Part shown: one piece after another, positions 42,453 through 42,611 of the stretch | Numbering within the stretch: position 1 is the first letter of the stretch | Layout of the letters: each line of letters begins with the position of its first letter | NCBI GenBank assembly: GCA_944326675.1 | Contig: CALVET010000012.1 | Coordinates: 1-42,611, forward strand | DNA: 42,611 bases | Reading direction: 5' to 3' | From: Candidatus Gastranaerophilales bacterium | Lineage (GTDB): Bacteria > Cyanobacteriota > Vampirovibrionia > Gastranaerophilales > Gastranaerophilaceae | Notes under the pieces: model-generated | Told to the model about the DNA's origin: nothing | Database searches by the model: none | Seen by the model: the letters and a program-made list of their open reading frames with translations, nothing else | Position numbers and translations under genes: made by a program

Positions 42453-42611
42453 GTCACCCTGAACTCGTTTCAGGGTCTATAATACCTCAGGGAGATTCCG
42501 AAACAAGTTCGGAATGACGCTTTGGAATGACACCACCCCTGCCACCCTGAGCCGACCCCTGTCACCCTGAGCCGACCCCCGTCACCCTGAACTCGTTTCA
42601 GGGTCTATAAT
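42453..42611. repeat. Cluster of REP-like palindromes at the right edge
   Basis: A 31-base segment GTCACCCTGAACTCGTTTCA plus GGGTCTATAAT occurs identically at 42453-42483 and 42581-42611. It contains CCCTGAA-CTCGT-TTCAGGG. Between them lies ATTCCGAA-ACAAG-TTCGGAAT (42495-42515), then two truncated copies reading CACCCTGAGCCGACCCC. A further copy with one changed arm is at 42321-42347. The cluster continues past the window edge. Confidence 0.85.

Overview
This AT-rich window (coding DNA is roughly 30% G+C by eye) looks like a chromosomal segment of a motile, Gram-negative-type, non-photosynthetic relative of Cyanobacteria. The best fit is the Vampirovibrionia/Melainabacteria, probably a Gastranaerophilales-like gut lineage. 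That placement is an inference. It rests on an ATP synthase operon with the cyanobacterial atp1 order (a, c, b', b, delta, alpha, gamma, with beta and epsilon absent), a duplicated b/b' stalk, an Omp85 with three POTRA domains, flagellar genes, and no photosynthesis genes. No rRNA, tRNA, transposase, phage gene or CRISPR array was found.

Layout. Positions 1-277 hold the start of a STAS-like gene on the minus strand. Positions 418-2671 hold a PAS protein that looks like a dead histidine kinase, followed by an orphan MalK/UgpC-type ABC ATPase. leuA (2664-4217, minus) converges on it and has a promoter whose -35 lies in a palindrome. A translationally coupled pair of unknown genes (4391-5736) and a sigma-region-4-like HTH protein (5738-6406) come next, then the outer-membrane assembly gene bamA (6590-8818). 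Positions 8819-9720 form a repeat island without genes. A small acidic coiled-coil protein, a GH57 glycogen branching enzyme and an unknown gene with a possible structured RNA behind it follow (9916-13056). A minus-strand operon GAF-HD-GYP / TPR / comM (13111-18028) diverges from polA.

The plus-strand operon polA / small exported protein / priA / two-headed SF1 helicase / PD-(D/E)XK nuclease (18133-27548) is a replication-repair unit. The last two genes look like a rearranged AddAB/AdnAB-type end-processing machine. A minus-strand operon runs from 36126 down to 27514: NarL-type response regulator, soluble histidine kinase, flgB, flgC, fliE, fliF, fliG, fliH, fliI. It encodes the flagellar base (proximal rod, MS ring, switch, export ATPase) together with what is probably its own two-component switch. 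The atp1 operon (36448-41598) ends at back-to-back terminators, and a second repeat island runs from about 41700 to the right edge.

The most unusual content is in the two repeat islands. Both contain modular units in which hairpins keep their architecture while their stem sequences change. The main hairpin has a C-G closing pair and a pentaloop close to GNTGA; a second hairpin keeps a central T.T mismatch. The pattern resembles compensatory covariation in a structured RNA or in a hairpin-based mobile repeat. I do not recognise it as a named family. A separate set of small palindromes with a conserved ACAAG/ACGAG loop and changing stems is scattered in the same islands.
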